A stretch of DNA of 64,000 nt, from NCBI GenBank assembly GCA_020833645.1, contig JAJHRQ010000001.1, positions 1-64,000 of the forward strand. Direction: 5' to 3'. This stretch comes from Thermocrinis sp. (GTDB lineage: Bacteria > Aquificota > Aquificia > Aquificales > Aquificaceae). Within the stretch, counting starts at the first letter, position 1. Every line of letters starts with the position of its first letter. The translations under genes were made by a program, and so were the position numbers. Positions 1-8,640 of this stretch are shown here, piece after piece. A model generated the notes under the pieces. The model was not told where the DNA came from. It saw nothing but the letters and a program-made list of their open reading frames with translations, and did no database searches.

Positions 1-633
1 GGCTAAAAAGTGTCCGGGCTTTAGTTTACGGACATTTTCAAAGATAGAATAGGGGGCTGGTATGTAGCCGTATTTTAGGTATAGAGAAAGCCCAGTGATG
101 TTTAGCTTTTTTTCAAACTTTGGGTGTCTGTGAAAAGCTTTTAGCTCTGACGCAAACATAAAAAGTCCATCTTTATAGTAATAATACAGTGGCTTTACTC
201 CTATCCTATCCCTGCAAAGGATAAGTTTTTTATCTTTTTTGTCCCACATGGCAAGGGCAAACATGCCACGGAACTTATGGACTGCAGAAAGGCCCCATCG
301 GTGGAAAGCCTTAAGGATGACCTCCGTGTCTGAGTTTGAGATAAATTTATAGCCTTCTTTTTCAAGCTCTCTTTTTATTTCTTTGAAGTTATACACTTCT
401 CCGTTGTAGGTTATCACTAAATTTTCAAACTCCATGGGTTGATGCCCAAGCGGAGAAAGGTCAAGGATGGAAAGCCTCCTGTGTCCCAAAGCTACGGGAA
501 AGTCTTTATCTATAAAAATTCCCGCATCATCTGGTCCGCCATGAACAAGAGTATCACGCATAAGTGTAATTGTTTCTTCAAGGGAGTAAGAGTTTTTGAA
601 ATTAAAGTCAATGAAGCCTACTATTCGGCACAT
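1..633 (-). CDS. asnB: Asparagine synthase (glutamine-hydrolysing), N-terminal part, cut by window edge
   Basis: Reading leftwards from an ATG at 633, the frame stays open for 211 codons to the window edge. The protein begins MCRIVGF, so Cys2 becomes the N-terminal nucleophile of a class II glutamine amidotransferase after Met removal. HRRLSILDL, the YNGEVYNF segment and SDTEVIL are the usual glutaminase signatures. The missing C-terminal half should carry the ATP-dependent synthetase domain that turns aspartate (or a sugar acid) into its amide. It is the last visible gene of a minus-strand envelope cluster, 2 bp from the methyltransferase, so it may amidate a surface glycan rather than make free asparagine (inference). 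It is absent from the ORF track because it has no stop inside the window. Confidence 0.9.
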   Translation of the reverse strand, partial: MCRIVGFIDFNFKNSYSLEETITLMRDTLVHGGPDDAGIFIDKDFPVALGHRRLSILDLSPLGHQPMEFENLVITYNGEVYNFKEIKRELEKEGYKFISNSDTEVILKAFHRWGLSAVHKFRGMFALAMWDKKDKKLILCRDRIGVKPLYYYYKDGLFMFASELKAFHRHPKFEKKLNITGLSLYLKYGYIPAPYSIFENVRKLKPGHFLA

Positions 634-635
634 GG

Positions 636-1649
636 TTAATTGTATGGCTTCCTTGCTTGAAAATAAAGATTGGGTCCTTGGTGTTGGGCTTTTTTCATGT
701 ACCAAAAAGCAAAAGGAAAAAGTAAAACATTTCTCATTAGTCTAATACCTTTTAGAGTATATGCTCTGATTTTTTCAGAATACGAGGTAGAACTTGCCAC
801 TATGTCATCCACATAAGCGGTTGCTTTTCTTTTATCACCAAGCACAAGACCTTTAACTAAGTTCCTCAACTCATACAATTTTCCAAAGATTTTCATTTCA
901 ACATAAGGATAAAGTTCATCGTATGTTAATTCTACTACAAAAACATTAGTATCTTCAAAATTAGATAGTTTTAAAGTATTTTCAAGAGATTTCTGAGAAA
1001 ATCTCAAAAAATGATGAGGTGGCTTATCAGCGTCTGAAATTTTCCAATCTACTTCTCTCAAAAATCTTTCCCTATTCGGCACGCTTCCCGCTATGTATCC
1101 TCCTTCCTTCAAAAGTCCTTTTACCATTTCCAGAAATTCCCTTGGTTTGTCCTGATGTTCCAAAACCTCAAAAAAGGTGATTACATCAAACTTTAAATTT
1201 TTCTCCTTAGCATATTCATAGAACTCTTCCAAGCTCTTGGCAAAAACGGTGTCAATACCAAGGCTTCTTTTTACATTCTCTACAGATTTTTTGTCAAAAT
1301 CTATTCCCCATATTTCAAAGCCTTGTTCTTTAGCATGTCTTAAAAACCTTCCGTCTCCACAACCCACATCCAAAAGCTTACCTCTTACATTGGAAGGAAA
1401 GTGTTTAAAAAATGCTTTATGATATTCACGAAGCTTTGTTCCTATAACCTCGTGGAATGCAATGTAGTATTCAAAAACTTCACTTTCATAAAATTCCGGG
1501 ATTATCTTTAGTGGCTCCCACCAATGAACATCGCAGTTTGGACACTCATAGCGTTTATACTCTTGATTGTTATAAGGAGAAACATAAGTTTCTTTGAAAT
1601 TCCGTTCTTCAACCTCTGTGTAGCATATGGGACATTTGACCTTATCCAT
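636..1649 (-). CDS. Class I SAM-dependent methyltransferase with N-terminal zinc ribbon
   Basis: 337 aa. Residues 6-9 and 37-40 hold two CxxC-type pairs (CPIC and CPNC), a probable zinc ribbon. The Rossmann SAM-binding motif LLDVGCGDGRFL follows near residue 92, and the post-motif segment VITFFEVLEHQDKP is typical of UbiG/Methyltransf_23 enzymes. The C-terminus (about 250-337) is longer than the catalytic core and of unknown role. It lies between a flippase and asparagine synthase in a polysaccharide cluster, so methylation of a sugar or lipid-linked glycan is the likely job. The substrate cannot be read from sequence. Confidence 0.8.
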   Translation of the reverse strand: MDKVKCPICYTEVEERNFKETYVSPYNNQEYKRYECPNCDVHWWEPLKIIPEFYESEVFEYYIAFHEVIGTKLREYHKAFFKHFPSNVRGKLLDVGCGDGRFLRHAKEQGFEIWGIDFDKKSVENVKRSLGIDTVFAKSLEEFYEYAKEKNLKFDVITFFEVLEHQDKPREFLEMVKGLLKEGGYIAGSVPNRERFLREVDWKISDADKPPHHFLRFSQKSLENTLKLSNFEDTNVFVVELTYDELYPYVEMKIFGKLYELRNLVKGLVLGDKRKATAYVDDIVASSTSYSEKIRAYTLKGIRLMRNVLLFPFAFWYMKKAQHQGPNLYFQARKPYN

Positions 1650-1660
1650 TGCTTTTTATT

Positions 1661-2938
1661 TTAACCTACTTTTAGCTTCCGTGTTAAGATAACATAGGAT
1701 ACTCCGCAAAGAAAAGCATAAGCAAAAAAAGTCCCCAAGCATATCCCAGCTATTCCAAGCTTATAAACCACTACGAACATGTAGTTAAAAAAGCCGTTAA
1801 TTAATATACCAATCAAAGCAATAAAGAAAACAGGCAAAAGCCAGTTTATGATTTGAAAGGCTCTATATAAAATTGTCCAAGCAAGTACTAAAAACAAAGA
1901 AATTACATAATATTTGGTGGCTGTTGCAGTTAGTTCTACATCGGTTAGTGTAAATTTTCCATGTCCAAAGAGGAGTTTTACGGGAATCTCTGGGAAGAAG
2001 AACAGAAAAAGCATGACGGGTAGGGAAACAACTAAGGAAAACTTTAAAAACTTGTTCAAAGTTTGAATGCTTGCCTTTGTTTCAGAAAGGGATGTAATAG
2101 CCATATGTTCAAGTCTTAGAACACTTCGTAAGGCAAAGGCGACCATTGAACCATAAGTTAATGCAGACACGCCCTTTTCTCCAAGCAAAGAGGCAAAAGC
2201 CCTATCTACCAAGATAAAAAGGTGGAAAACTCCATACAGGGCAGAGAGAAAAACAAAGTGCTTTAGTATTTCCTTTGCCCTTTTGTCTATAAAAAAGCTA
2301 AAGTGTAAGAACTCCTTGCCAACGAAGATCATGTAAAGGGTTGCCACAAACTGTGAAAGGCTAAAGCTTATCGGGAGAACAAAGGGACTGTGGAAAAGGT
2401 AAAGCCCTAATGCTATAAAAAGAAAAGAGAAGAAAGAAAATATAAACTCTCCGATAAAGTATGGAGTAAAATACCTTAAGCTTCTTAAGACCGCACCAAA
2501 GTGATGGAAGAAGAAGTTTAAAAAAAGATAGGGAAGGAGTAATAAAAGGTGAAATTCTGTTGCTTCTTTTGCCTTCTGATCAAAGCCAACCGCTATTTTG
2601 GAAAGTAGAGGAATGCCCACTAAGGCTATAAAGGTTAAAGAAAAGGCTAATATGGTGGTAAATGTGAGGAGAAGTCCTGCAAGTTTTTTGAACTCCTCTT
2701 CGCTTTTCATTCTTGCAAAAACAAGCTGAGGAACTCCGATGGAGTCAAAGACATCTACAAAGATAAGGAAAATGCCAAGAAGGGACAAAGCCATAAAGAA
2801 GGCGTCCGTTTGATAGCTAAACCCAAGGAGTATTGCTATAGCTAACTGCCTTAGGTATCCAAAGCCTCTTGCAAGTAGGTTTATGGTGGAGGTTTTGATT
2901 ATGGCGTGCCTTATTGATTCGGGTTTTAGTTTAAGCAT
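1661..2938 (-). CDS. MurJ/MviN-like or polysaccharide flippase
   Basis: 425 aa and almost entirely hydrophobic, with about 12 predicted membrane helices. The N-terminus contains YLRQLAIAILLGFSYQTDAFF, similar to the start of MurJ (MviN) lipid II flippases and related MOP-superfamily exporters. In a cluster with an O-antigen ligase and a heptosyltransferase-like enzyme it most likely flips an undecaprenyl-linked glycan across the inner membrane. MurJ proper is usually about 500 aa, so a dedicated O-unit flippase is as likely. A TAAAAT box lies 6 bp before the ATG and overlaps the stop codon of the preceding gene, which suggests an internal promoter. Confidence 0.75.
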   Translation of the reverse strand: MLKLKPESIRHAIIKTSTINLLARGFGYLRQLAIAILLGFSYQTDAFFMALSLLGIFLIFVDVFDSIGVPQLVFARMKSEEEFKKLAGLLLTFTTILAFSLTFIALVGIPLLSKIAVGFDQKAKEATEFHLLLLLPYLFLNFFFHHFGAVLRSLRYFTPYFIGEFIFSFFSFLFIALGLYLFHSPFVLPISFSLSQFVATLYMIFVGKEFLHFSFFIDKRAKEILKHFVFLSALYGVFHLFILVDRAFASLLGEKGVSALTYGSMVAFALRSVLRLEHMAITSLSETKASIQTLNKFLKFSLVVSLPVMLFLFFFPEIPVKLLFGHGKFTLTDVELTATATKYYVISLFLVLAWTILYRAFQIINWLLPVFFIALIGILINGFFNYMFVVVYKLGIAGICLGTFFAYAFLCGVSYVILTRKLKVG

Positions 2939-2947
2939 GCATGTATT

Positions 2948-3982
2948 TTATTCTGAAGGGTATTTCCACAGCTCAAGGGCAGAGGAGATAAATTTCTCTA
3001 TATCTTGGTGGCTTTGTAGAACAACATTCCTCACCCAAGGGTGGTTGTGATAGGAGTAGGGAAAGTCTTTGACGAAGACGCCCAATGTAGGAACTTTGAG
3101 GGCTACGCTCATATGATAGGGTCCGCTGTCGGAGGATATAAAAAGCTTGCATGCCTTTATAAGACCCACAAGCTCTAGTATGTTGGTTTTTCCTGCCAAG
3201 TTTAGGGCGGGTAAGTGGTAGCCTTCCAAAAATCTTTCGTTTACATCCGCTTCAAAGTCCGCTCCGCTTAGGACTAAGAAGGAAGAGGTAGCTTGTTGGA
3301 CTTTGTGCACCGCTTCTCTGAGCAGTTCTAAATTGGGTCTTTTCCAGAGGGCGTCGGGGGTTCCACAGCCTATGTTCAAGCCCAAAAGGGGGACATCCTC
3401 CGGTATGGAAAATCTGCTTCTCATGGCTTCCCTAAATTGCCTACCCTCCTCGGTTTCCTCCAGCTCTATTGGTAGTCCTTCCCTTTCAATACCAAAAGCC
3501 TTTAGAACCACAAAATACCTGTCTGTATAGTCTTTACTCTTTAACACAACCCTACTGGAGGGAGCCTTGTGGGTGTAAAAGAGACCTCTGCCCGGGAATT
3601 CTGCAATGCCTACGGATGGAATTTTGTATTTTAGCCTTGCATACAGGCATAGCATGGAACTTTTTAAGCCGTGTGGCTCCATATCTACGATCAGGTCGGG
3701 ATTTAGCCCTTTGACTAGCTTATCAAAGCCTTTGAAAAACTCTATCCAATCCTTCAGACCTTTTAGCCTTTTATCTAAGGTATGAAAGGAAGCTAAAAGG
3801 TGGTGTTTTGATATTAATGTTTCGGACACATAGCCGGGGTCCTTGGTGAGGAATAGAAGATGCAAGTCTGCGGTTGGGAATTTGTTCTTTAGAGCCCTCC
3901 AGCTTGCGGAAGCCCTTAGCATGTCTCCTACGCCCGCAGAATGTCCCATAATGAGAAGTATTTTTTTAATGTCCTTCTCCAT
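2948..3982 (-). CDS. Glycosyltransferase family 9 (ADP-heptose:LPS heptosyltransferase-like)
   Basis: 344 aa. The N-terminal Rossmann half starts KKILLIMGHSAGVGDMLRASA, the GT9 pattern. The C-terminal half carries LGLNIGCGTPDALWKRP and, near residue 290, FISSDSGPYHMSVALKVPTLGVF, the conserved D-S/T-G-x-x-H-x-A nucleotide-sugar motif of the family. It is expected to add heptose or a related sugar to lipid A-core at the cytoplasmic face. Its start overlaps the O-antigen ligase gene by 17 bp, so the two are translationally coupled. Confidence 0.85.
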   Translation of the reverse strand: MEKDIKKILLIMGHSAGVGDMLRASASWRALKNKFPTADLHLLFLTKDPGYVSETLISKHHLLASFHTLDKRLKGLKDWIEFFKGFDKLVKGLNPDLIVDMEPHGLKSSMLCLYARLKYKIPSVGIAEFPGRGLFYTHKAPSSRVVLKSKDYTDRYFVVLKAFGIEREGLPIELEETEEGRQFREAMRSRFSIPEDVPLLGLNIGCGTPDALWKRPNLELLREAVHKVQQATSSFLVLSGADFEADVNERFLEGYHLPALNLAGKTNILELVGLIKACKLFISSDSGPYHMSVALKVPTLGVFVKDFPYSYHNHPWVRNVVLQSHQDIEKFISSALELWKYPSE

Positions 3983-5114
3983 GCCTTTCCACTACCCTAA
4001 ACATTATAAGGATCCAAGGAAGCATGGCATCCCAAAAGCCGGTGAATATGCTACCAATTAGCAAAACGGACAGGAAAGATAAGGAAGGTAAGAGTAAAAG
4101 GTCCTCCCTTTGCCTTATTTTGAAGCGGAAGAAGAAGGAGTAGTAGGCAAACCAGAGCCACAGAATGCCCGCAAGACCAAGAACGCCCTTTTCTATGGGT
4201 TCAGAAAGTAAAAACACAGATTCGTAGGTGCCACCCACGGGAGATTTGGGCTCCAGATAGTAGCCGGAGTTTATGCCGTGCCCTATCAAAAGCTCCAAGT
4301 AGTTCTTTTCCTTTATGTCTTTTTGCAACACCTCTAAACCCCTTTTGAAGATCTCCCACCTTAAGCTTGAAATAGAGTTGAGGGCTTGGTCGTCTAAGGC
4401 TCTTTTGCCCGTTATTAGCTCCCAAGCAATAGCAAAGCGGTGGTCTTTTTCCACCAAAATGCCAAAGGTCGAAGAGCTCGCAAAGGTAAAGGAAAGCAAA
4501 ACAAAGGCTAAGACCTTTTTAGAGACAAAACCTCTGAGTAGGTAAAGAAGGAAAATCAGCGTGATGACCAAGCCAAGCATGGCAGACCTTCTCATGCTAA
4601 AAAACACAAAGCCCACAAAGAGCAAAAAGAGTAAAAGGTAGAGTAAAAAGTAATAGATTCTCTTGGTATATAAAAGCATAGCAAAAGCACTTAGAGAAAA
4701 AAAGGAATAGAGCAGACCCACTTCAAACCAGCCACCCCAAAGGGGAGCGGGCTCTCCTATTTTGAGGAACTTATAGATAACCACAGGGATCAAAAGAACG
4801 CCCGCCATTATCAAAAAGAGGTTGAACTTTTTAAAAAACTCATAGCGGAGCTTTTCTTTGCCACCCAAAGGATACACAAGCAAAAACAGAGACCTTTCTA
4901 TACCCTTTCCCAAGTGGGAGGGGGTGTATAAAATGGTTGATAACAGGGTGGGGATGGCGTAAAGAAGCAGAGGGAAGAATAGTTTTCCATAGGGCTTTAG
5001 CCCACCTCTTGCGATGGAGTAGAAGGTATATGCGGTCAGGATTATAATTAGCCCTTCAAACAGAGATATGGACAGGAGCATAAAAAGGGTGGTTAAAAGG
5101 ATGAGCCTTTGCAC
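3966..5114 (-). CDS. O-antigen ligase/polymerase (WaaL/Wzy family)
   Basis: 382 aa with a GTG start and about 10-12 hydrophobic helices. A larger soluble loop around residues 225-300 contains EKNYLELLIGHGINSGYY. This GHG-containing segment within a periplasmic loop is characteristic of Wzy_C (O-antigen ligase) proteins. The enzyme would join or polymerise lipid-linked polysaccharide in the periplasm. The following gene (GT9) begins inside its 3' end. Wzy polymerase and WaaL ligase cannot be told apart from sequence alone. Confidence 0.75.
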   Translation of the reverse strand: MQRLILLTTLFMLLSISLFEGLIIILTAYTFYSIARGGLKPYGKLFFPLLLYAIPTLLSTILYTPSHLGKGIERSLFLLVYPLGGKEKLRYEFFKKFNLFLIMAGVLLIPVVIYKFLKIGEPAPLWGGWFEVGLLYSFFSLSAFAMLLYTKRIYYFLLYLLLFLLFVGFVFFSMRRSAMLGLVITLIFLLYLLRGFVSKKVLAFVLLSFTFASSSTFGILVEKDHRFAIAWELITGKRALDDQALNSISSLRWEIFKRGLEVLQKDIKEKNYLELLIGHGINSGYYLEPKSPVGGTYESVFLLSEPIEKGVLGLAGILWLWFAYYSFFFRFKIRQREDLLLLPSLSFLSVLLIGSIFTGFWDAMLPWILIMFRVVERHGEGH

Positions 5115-5117
5115 GTT

Positions 5118-5354
5118 CTAAACCTCATAGATCATATCCAAAAGCTCCTTTGCCTTGGTTTGGTCTATCTCCTTTAGCTTTTTGTATATCTCCCTTGCTT
5201 TGTCTGTTTGCTTGACCCTCACATAGCAGACGCCCAGTTTGAACAAAAGCTCAGGATCTTCTCCTTTTTCTTGGATCTCTTTTTTTAGGTCTTCAATGTA
5301 TTTTTCCAGCAACTGCTTTCCCATTTTGCTGAAGATACCTCTATAGTTTTTCAT
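5118..5354 (-). CDS. Small TPR-like protein
   Basis: 78 aa. From residue 12 it reads MGKQLLEKYIEDLKKEI, then a TPR-like helix pair DPELLFKLGVCYVRVKQTDKAREIYKKL. There is no signal peptide or membrane segment. Its start overlaps the previous stop in an ATGA arrangement and it ends 3 bp before the O-antigen ligase, so it belongs to the envelope operon, perhaps as a scaffold. An internal ATG 11 codons downstream is an alternative start. Confidence 0.6.
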   Translation of the reverse strand: MKNYRGIFSKMGKQLLEKYIEDLKKEIQEKGEDPELLFKLGVCYVRVKQTDKAREIYKKLKEIDQTKAKELLDMIYEV

Positions 5355-5860
5355 GGCGTATCTCCGTAAAATTTGTAGCTCAAGTCATTGATCCGTTCTA
5401 AGTTGGAGAGCAAAAGGTCCTCCAAGTAGGGGCTGTAAGATATTAAAACTACACTCAAGCCAAAGCCTTCCTCTTCTAAGGTCTTCCTTGCGGAGTTGAG
5501 AAATTCCCTTAGGATTTCGTCCTGTTCCAATTCAAAGGGTGCGCCCAAAAAGTGATGGCTTATACCCAAATAGCTGCCGGGATTTACCCTAACGGTTAGA
5601 CGCAAAGGGTTTAGGGCTTCTACGAGTTTGGCTTTGGAGTTGGCGTAGTCTAGCCCAAACATGAGCATAGCATCGGTAATTAGATACTTTGAACTCAAAG
5701 ACACAAACTGTCTAAAACCGCTTTCCTTGAAGTCAAGTTTTAGGTTGTCCTTTTGGGTTTCTATCCAGTGGGGATGTGGGCTATCCACAAGCCATAGAAT
5801 TTTCTCCGGAGAAAACCCTTCCCTCTCCTGCCTGCCCCACATCATACACGCAAGGACCAT
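5351..5860 (-). CDS. Hypothetical protein, first gene of the envelope operon
   Basis: 169 aa, family not recognised. It contains LVDSPHPHWIE near residue 25, a hydrophobic FRQFVSLSSKYLITDAMLMFGLD segment and a C-terminal helix-rich part. There is no obvious signal peptide. It starts divergently from the glcD-like gene with only 20 bp between the two start codons, and overlaps the TPR-like gene by 4 bp. Position suggests it leads the polysaccharide transcript. No function is proposed. Confidence 0.6.
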   Translation of the reverse strand: MVLACMMWGRQEREGFSPEKILWLVDSPHPHWIETQKDNLKLDFKESGFRQFVSLSSKYLITDAMLMFGLDYANSKAKLVEALNPLRLTVRVNPGSYLGISHHFLGAPFELEQDEILREFLNSARKTLEEEGFGLSVVLISYSPYLEDLLLSNLERINDLSYKFYGDTP

Positions 5861-5880
5861 TAGGGAGTAAAATTTAACCC
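5861..5880. promoter_or_regulatory. Compact divergent promoter (hypothetical gene / glcD)
   Basis: Only 20 bp separate two start codons. On the plus strand TAAAAT (5868-5873) lies 7 bp before the glcD ATG; on the minus strand TAAATT (complement of 5871-5876) lies 10 bp before the other ATG. Neither gene has a Shine-Dalgarno sequence. This fits (nearly) leaderless mRNAs from overlapping promoters. Confidence 0.5.
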
Positions 5881-7275
5881 ATGTTTGGTTTGTTGAGTAA
5901 AAAACCGGTGGATAAGCTGATAGAGGTGCTTGGAAGGGAAAAGGTCTCCACTTCGTTGGTGGAGAGAAAGCTCTACTCTTACGATGCTACGCCTATACCT
6001 ATAGAAAGGGCTTTGCCCTCCGCGGTGGTCTTTCCTACCTCTCAGGAGGATGTGCAGAAGTTGGTAAAGGTGTGCTACGAGGAGGAGATCCCTATATTTC
6101 CCAGGGGTGCGGGCTCTGGTTTGACGGGTGGGGCAGTACCTACTTTGGAAAAGGGTGTGGTGGTCTCCTTTGAGAGAATGAACCGCTTTCAGATAGACGT
6201 GGATAATGCTACCGCAGTGGTGGAGCCGGGCGTTATAACCTACGAGTTTCAGCAGGAGGTGGAAAGGTTTGGTCTGTTTTATCCACCGGACCCATCTTCC
6301 TTTAAGTATTCCACCATAGGGGGCAACATTGCGGAGAACGCAGGGGGTCCAAGGTGTCTAAAGTACGGCGTTACAAGGGAGTATGTCTTGGGCTTGACCG
6401 CAGTTATAAAAGAGGGAGAGGTTATAAAAACGGGCAACCCAGTTATTAAGGATGTGGCGGGGTATGATATAACCAAGCTTTTTGTAGGGTCGGAGGGAAC
6501 CCTTGGGCTTATAACCTCCGCAGTGCTAAAGCTCATACCAAAGCCAAAGGCAAGGGGGACCGCACTGATCCTTTTTAATAACTTGGAGGATGTGGGAAGG
6601 GTGGTAACGAAGATCATGACCTCGGGTATATTCCCATCTGCCTTGGAGTTTATGGACAGGGATGCCATAAGGGCGGTGGAGGAGTTTAAACCCGTTGGTT
6701 TGCCAAAGGATGTTTCTGCGTTGCTTTTGGTGGAGGTGGATGGCTCTCCTCAGAGCGTTAAAGAGGACATAAAGGCGGTGGAAGAGCTGGCAAAGGCTAT
6801 GGGCTTGGAGGTAAAGGTGGCAGAGGACGAGGAGTCCGCGGAAAAACTCTGGACCGCCAGAAAGAGTTTGGGACCCGCCTTGGGGAACCTGAGAACTGGC
6901 AAGATCAACGAGGACGTGGTGGTGCCAAGGGTATATCTTTCGGAAGCCATAAGGGATTATCGGAAGGTGGCAGAAAAGTATGGGCTTTTGATGGTGATCT
7001 TTGGACATATTGGAGACGGTAATCTTCATGTAAATCTGCTCTACGATAAGAAAAACAAGGAAGAGGAAGAGAGGGCAGAAAGGGCGGTGGATGAGATCTT
7101 TGAGATCACCTTAAGGTACAACGGCTCTATTACGGGCGAGCATGGTGTGGGTTTAACAAAGAGGAAGTTTTTGGAGTATCAGTTCGGTCCCGTGGGCATG
7201 GAAATACTAAGGGGCATAAAAAAGGTCTTTGACCCGAAAAATCTATTCAACCCGGGCAAGGTTATAGCTCTATAG
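5881..7275 (+). CDS. glcD: FAD-linked oxidase, glycolate/lactate oxidase GlcD-like
   Basis: 464 aa. The FAD-binding PCMH domain occupies roughly 45-225, with PRGAGSGLTGGAVP binding the FAD pyrophosphate and GGNIAENAGGPRCLKYGVT typical of GlcD. The C-terminal FAD-oxidase domain ends with GSITGEHGVGLTKR and FDPKNLFNPGK, family hallmarks. It oxidises 2-hydroxy acids such as glycolate or D-lactate and passes electrons to a partner, usually GlcE/GlcF, neither of which is nearby. The 3' end overlaps nth convergently by 14 bp. The start has no SD but a TAAAAT box 7 bp upstream. Confidence 0.88.
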   Translation: MFGLLSKKPVDKLIEVLGREKVSTSLVERKLYSYDATPIPIERALPSAVVFPTSQEDVQKLVKVCYEEEIPIFPRGAGSGLTGGAVPTLEKGVVVSFERMNRFQIDVDNATAVVEPGVITYEFQQEVERFGLFYPPDPSSFKYSTIGGNIAENAGGPRCLKYGVTREYVLGLTAVIKEGEVIKTGNPVIKDVAGYDITKLFVGSEGTLGLITSAVLKLIPKPKARGTALILFNNLEDVGRVVTKIMTSGIFPSALEFMDRDAIRAVEEFKPVGLPKDVSALLLVEVDGSPQSVKEDIKAVEELAKAMGLEVKVAEDEESAEKLWTARKSLGPALGNLRTGKINEDVVVPRVYLSEAIRDYRKVAEKYGLLMVIFGHIGDGNLHVNLLYDKKNKEEEERAERAVDEIFEITLRYNGSITGEHGVGLTKRKFLEYQFGPVGMEILRGIKKVFDPKNLFNPGKVIAL

Positions 7276-7876
7276 AGGGGCAAAGGTCGTAAAGAGGGCA
7301 TTCGGAGTGCTTGGGCTTTTGGGCGGTGCATATGTATCTTCCGAGCAGAATGAGTAGGTTTGAGAACTTGCCCCACTGAGCCTTTGGTACCAGTTTCATA
7401 AGCTCCTGCTCTGCCTTTTCTGGTTTCTGCTGTTTGGTTAAACCGAGCCTTTGGCTGACCCTCAAAACATGCCTATCCACCGCTATCCCTTCGTTTATAC
7501 CAAAGGCGTTGTAAAGGATCATATTGGCGGACTTTCTGCCTATGCCAGGGAGCTTTTCTAACTCTTCTATACTCTTTGGCACTTCGCCCCCATGTTTTTC
7601 CACCAATATTTGGCTTATCTGTTTTATATACTCTGCCTTCTTTCTGTAAAAACTTATACTGCTTATTTCTTTTTCTATTTCCTCCAAGCTTGCGTTGGCA
7701 AACTGCTGGGGCGTGTTGAACTTTTTAAAAAGCTCTTTCGTGATTTCATTTACTTTGGCGTCCCTCTCTTGGGCGGAAAGAACCACCGCCACCACCAGCT
7801 CAAAGGGCGTGCTAAAGTTAAGCTCCAGCTTGTCCGGGAAGACCTTTTCAAGGCGTTTTATAATTTCCTCAACCAT
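7262..7876 (-). CDS. nth: Endonuclease III, DNA glycosylase/AP lyase
   Basis: 204 aa, normal family length. It has the helix-hairpin-helix LPGIGRKSANMIL with the catalytic Lys, then VDRHVLRVSQRLGL with the catalytic Asp. The enzyme removes oxidised pyrimidines and nicks the abasic site. The C-terminal cluster loop reads CTAQKPKHSECPLYDLC: the usual C-x6-C-x2-C-x5-C of the 4Fe-4S cluster has His in place of the second Cys. A TATAAT box ends 6 bp before the ATG with no SD. It is followed 7 bp upstream by the prmA stop. Confidence 0.92.
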   Translation of the reverse strand: MVEEIIKRLEKVFPDKLELNFSTPFELVVAVVLSAQERDAKVNEITKELFKKFNTPQQFANASLEEIEKEISSISFYRKKAEYIKQISQILVEKHGGEVPKSIEELEKLPGIGRKSANMILYNAFGINEGIAVDRHVLRVSQRLGLTKQQKPEKAEQELMKLVPKAQWGKFSNLLILLGRYICTAQKPKHSECPLYDLCPSIEL

Positions 7877-7883
7877 GCCTTTA

Positions 7884-8618
7884 TTATACCCTATCCACCA
7901 CCAGGCAAAACCAACCCTTCTTTGAGATGCGCCTTTTGACCTTTAGGGGATAGTTCCTTAAAAGCTTAAGTACTTCCCTCAGTTCGTCTTTTTTGTATAT
8001 GCCGGAAAGCACTGCCCTTTTTTCAAAGAGTTTTACCAGGTCCTCCATTACCTCAAAAAATATGTGGGTTTCCAAGTTTGCCACCATAAAGTCAAAGGTC
8101 TGGTTTATATCTTTGGGCTGTGCCCAATAAACCTCCAACTCCACGTGGTTTAGCTCTGCGTTGGCTTTGCACTCCTGAATAGCCTGCGGGTCTATGTCTA
8201 TGGCAACCACTTTGTTTGCACCCTTTAGCTTTAGGGCTATAGAAAGTATGCCCGACCCACAGCCCACGTCAATGGCAGACCAGCCCTCCAGAAAGAAATC
8301 CTCAATAGCCTTAAGACACATTTGGGTGGTGGGATGAAGTCCTGTGCCGAAGGCACTGCCGGGGTTTATAAAAATGGGCTTTAGCCAAGGGGGTAGAACC
8401 ACGAACTCGCCCAAAATTATGGGCTTAAAGCTCTCCTTTGGTGTTATGACTTTTATTTCCCTAACCTCAATTGGCTCAAACCCTTGCAAAGGCTCATAGA
8501 CCGCAAAGACCACATCCTCTTTCCTCTCCTCCAAAAGGCGCACACCCTTGCCATAGTCCAGCAGGAACTGGTAAAAGTCCTCCTTTCCCAACCTGTAAAT
8601 ATACTCTCTGTAGTCCAT
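7884..8618 (-). CDS. prmA: Ribosomal protein L11 methyltransferase
   Basis: About 244 aa from ATG 8618 (the track uses GTG 8627, adding three residues). Motifs are FGTGLHPTTQMCLKAIE, the PrmA-specific entry loop, then AIDVGCGSGILSIAL for SAM binding and FDFMVANLETHIFF (an N-like motif). It trimethylates ribosomal protein L11. The N-terminal substrate-recognition domain (1-90) is shorter than in E. coli, as is common in thermophiles. The gene starts divergently from a secreted-protein gene 22 bp away. Confidence 0.9.
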   Translation of the reverse strand: MDYREYIYRLGKEDFYQFLLDYGKGVRLLEERKEDVVFAVYEPLQGFEPIEVREIKVITPKESFKPIILGEFVVLPPWLKPIFINPGSAFGTGLHPTTQMCLKAIEDFFLEGWSAIDVGCGSGILSIALKLKGANKVVAIDIDPQAIQECKANAELNHVELEVYWAQPKDINQTFDFMVANLETHIFFEVMEDLVKLFEKRAVLSGIYKKDELREVLKLLRNYPLKVKRRISKKGWFCLVVDRV

Positions 8619-8640
8619 ACTTTGCACATAAAATTTTTAC
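8619..8640. promoter_or_regulatory. Compact divergent promoter (prmA / secreted protein)
   Basis: There are 22 bp between the prmA ATG (8618) and the ATG at 8641. TAAAAT (8629-8634) stands 6 bp before the plus-strand start; its complement TTTTAT can serve prmA at 10 bp. No SD is present on either side. Confidence 0.45.

Noticed and set aside
6279-7029. Overlapping minus ORFs inside glcD
   Set aside because: Complementary-frame artefacts of a GC-biased coding region.
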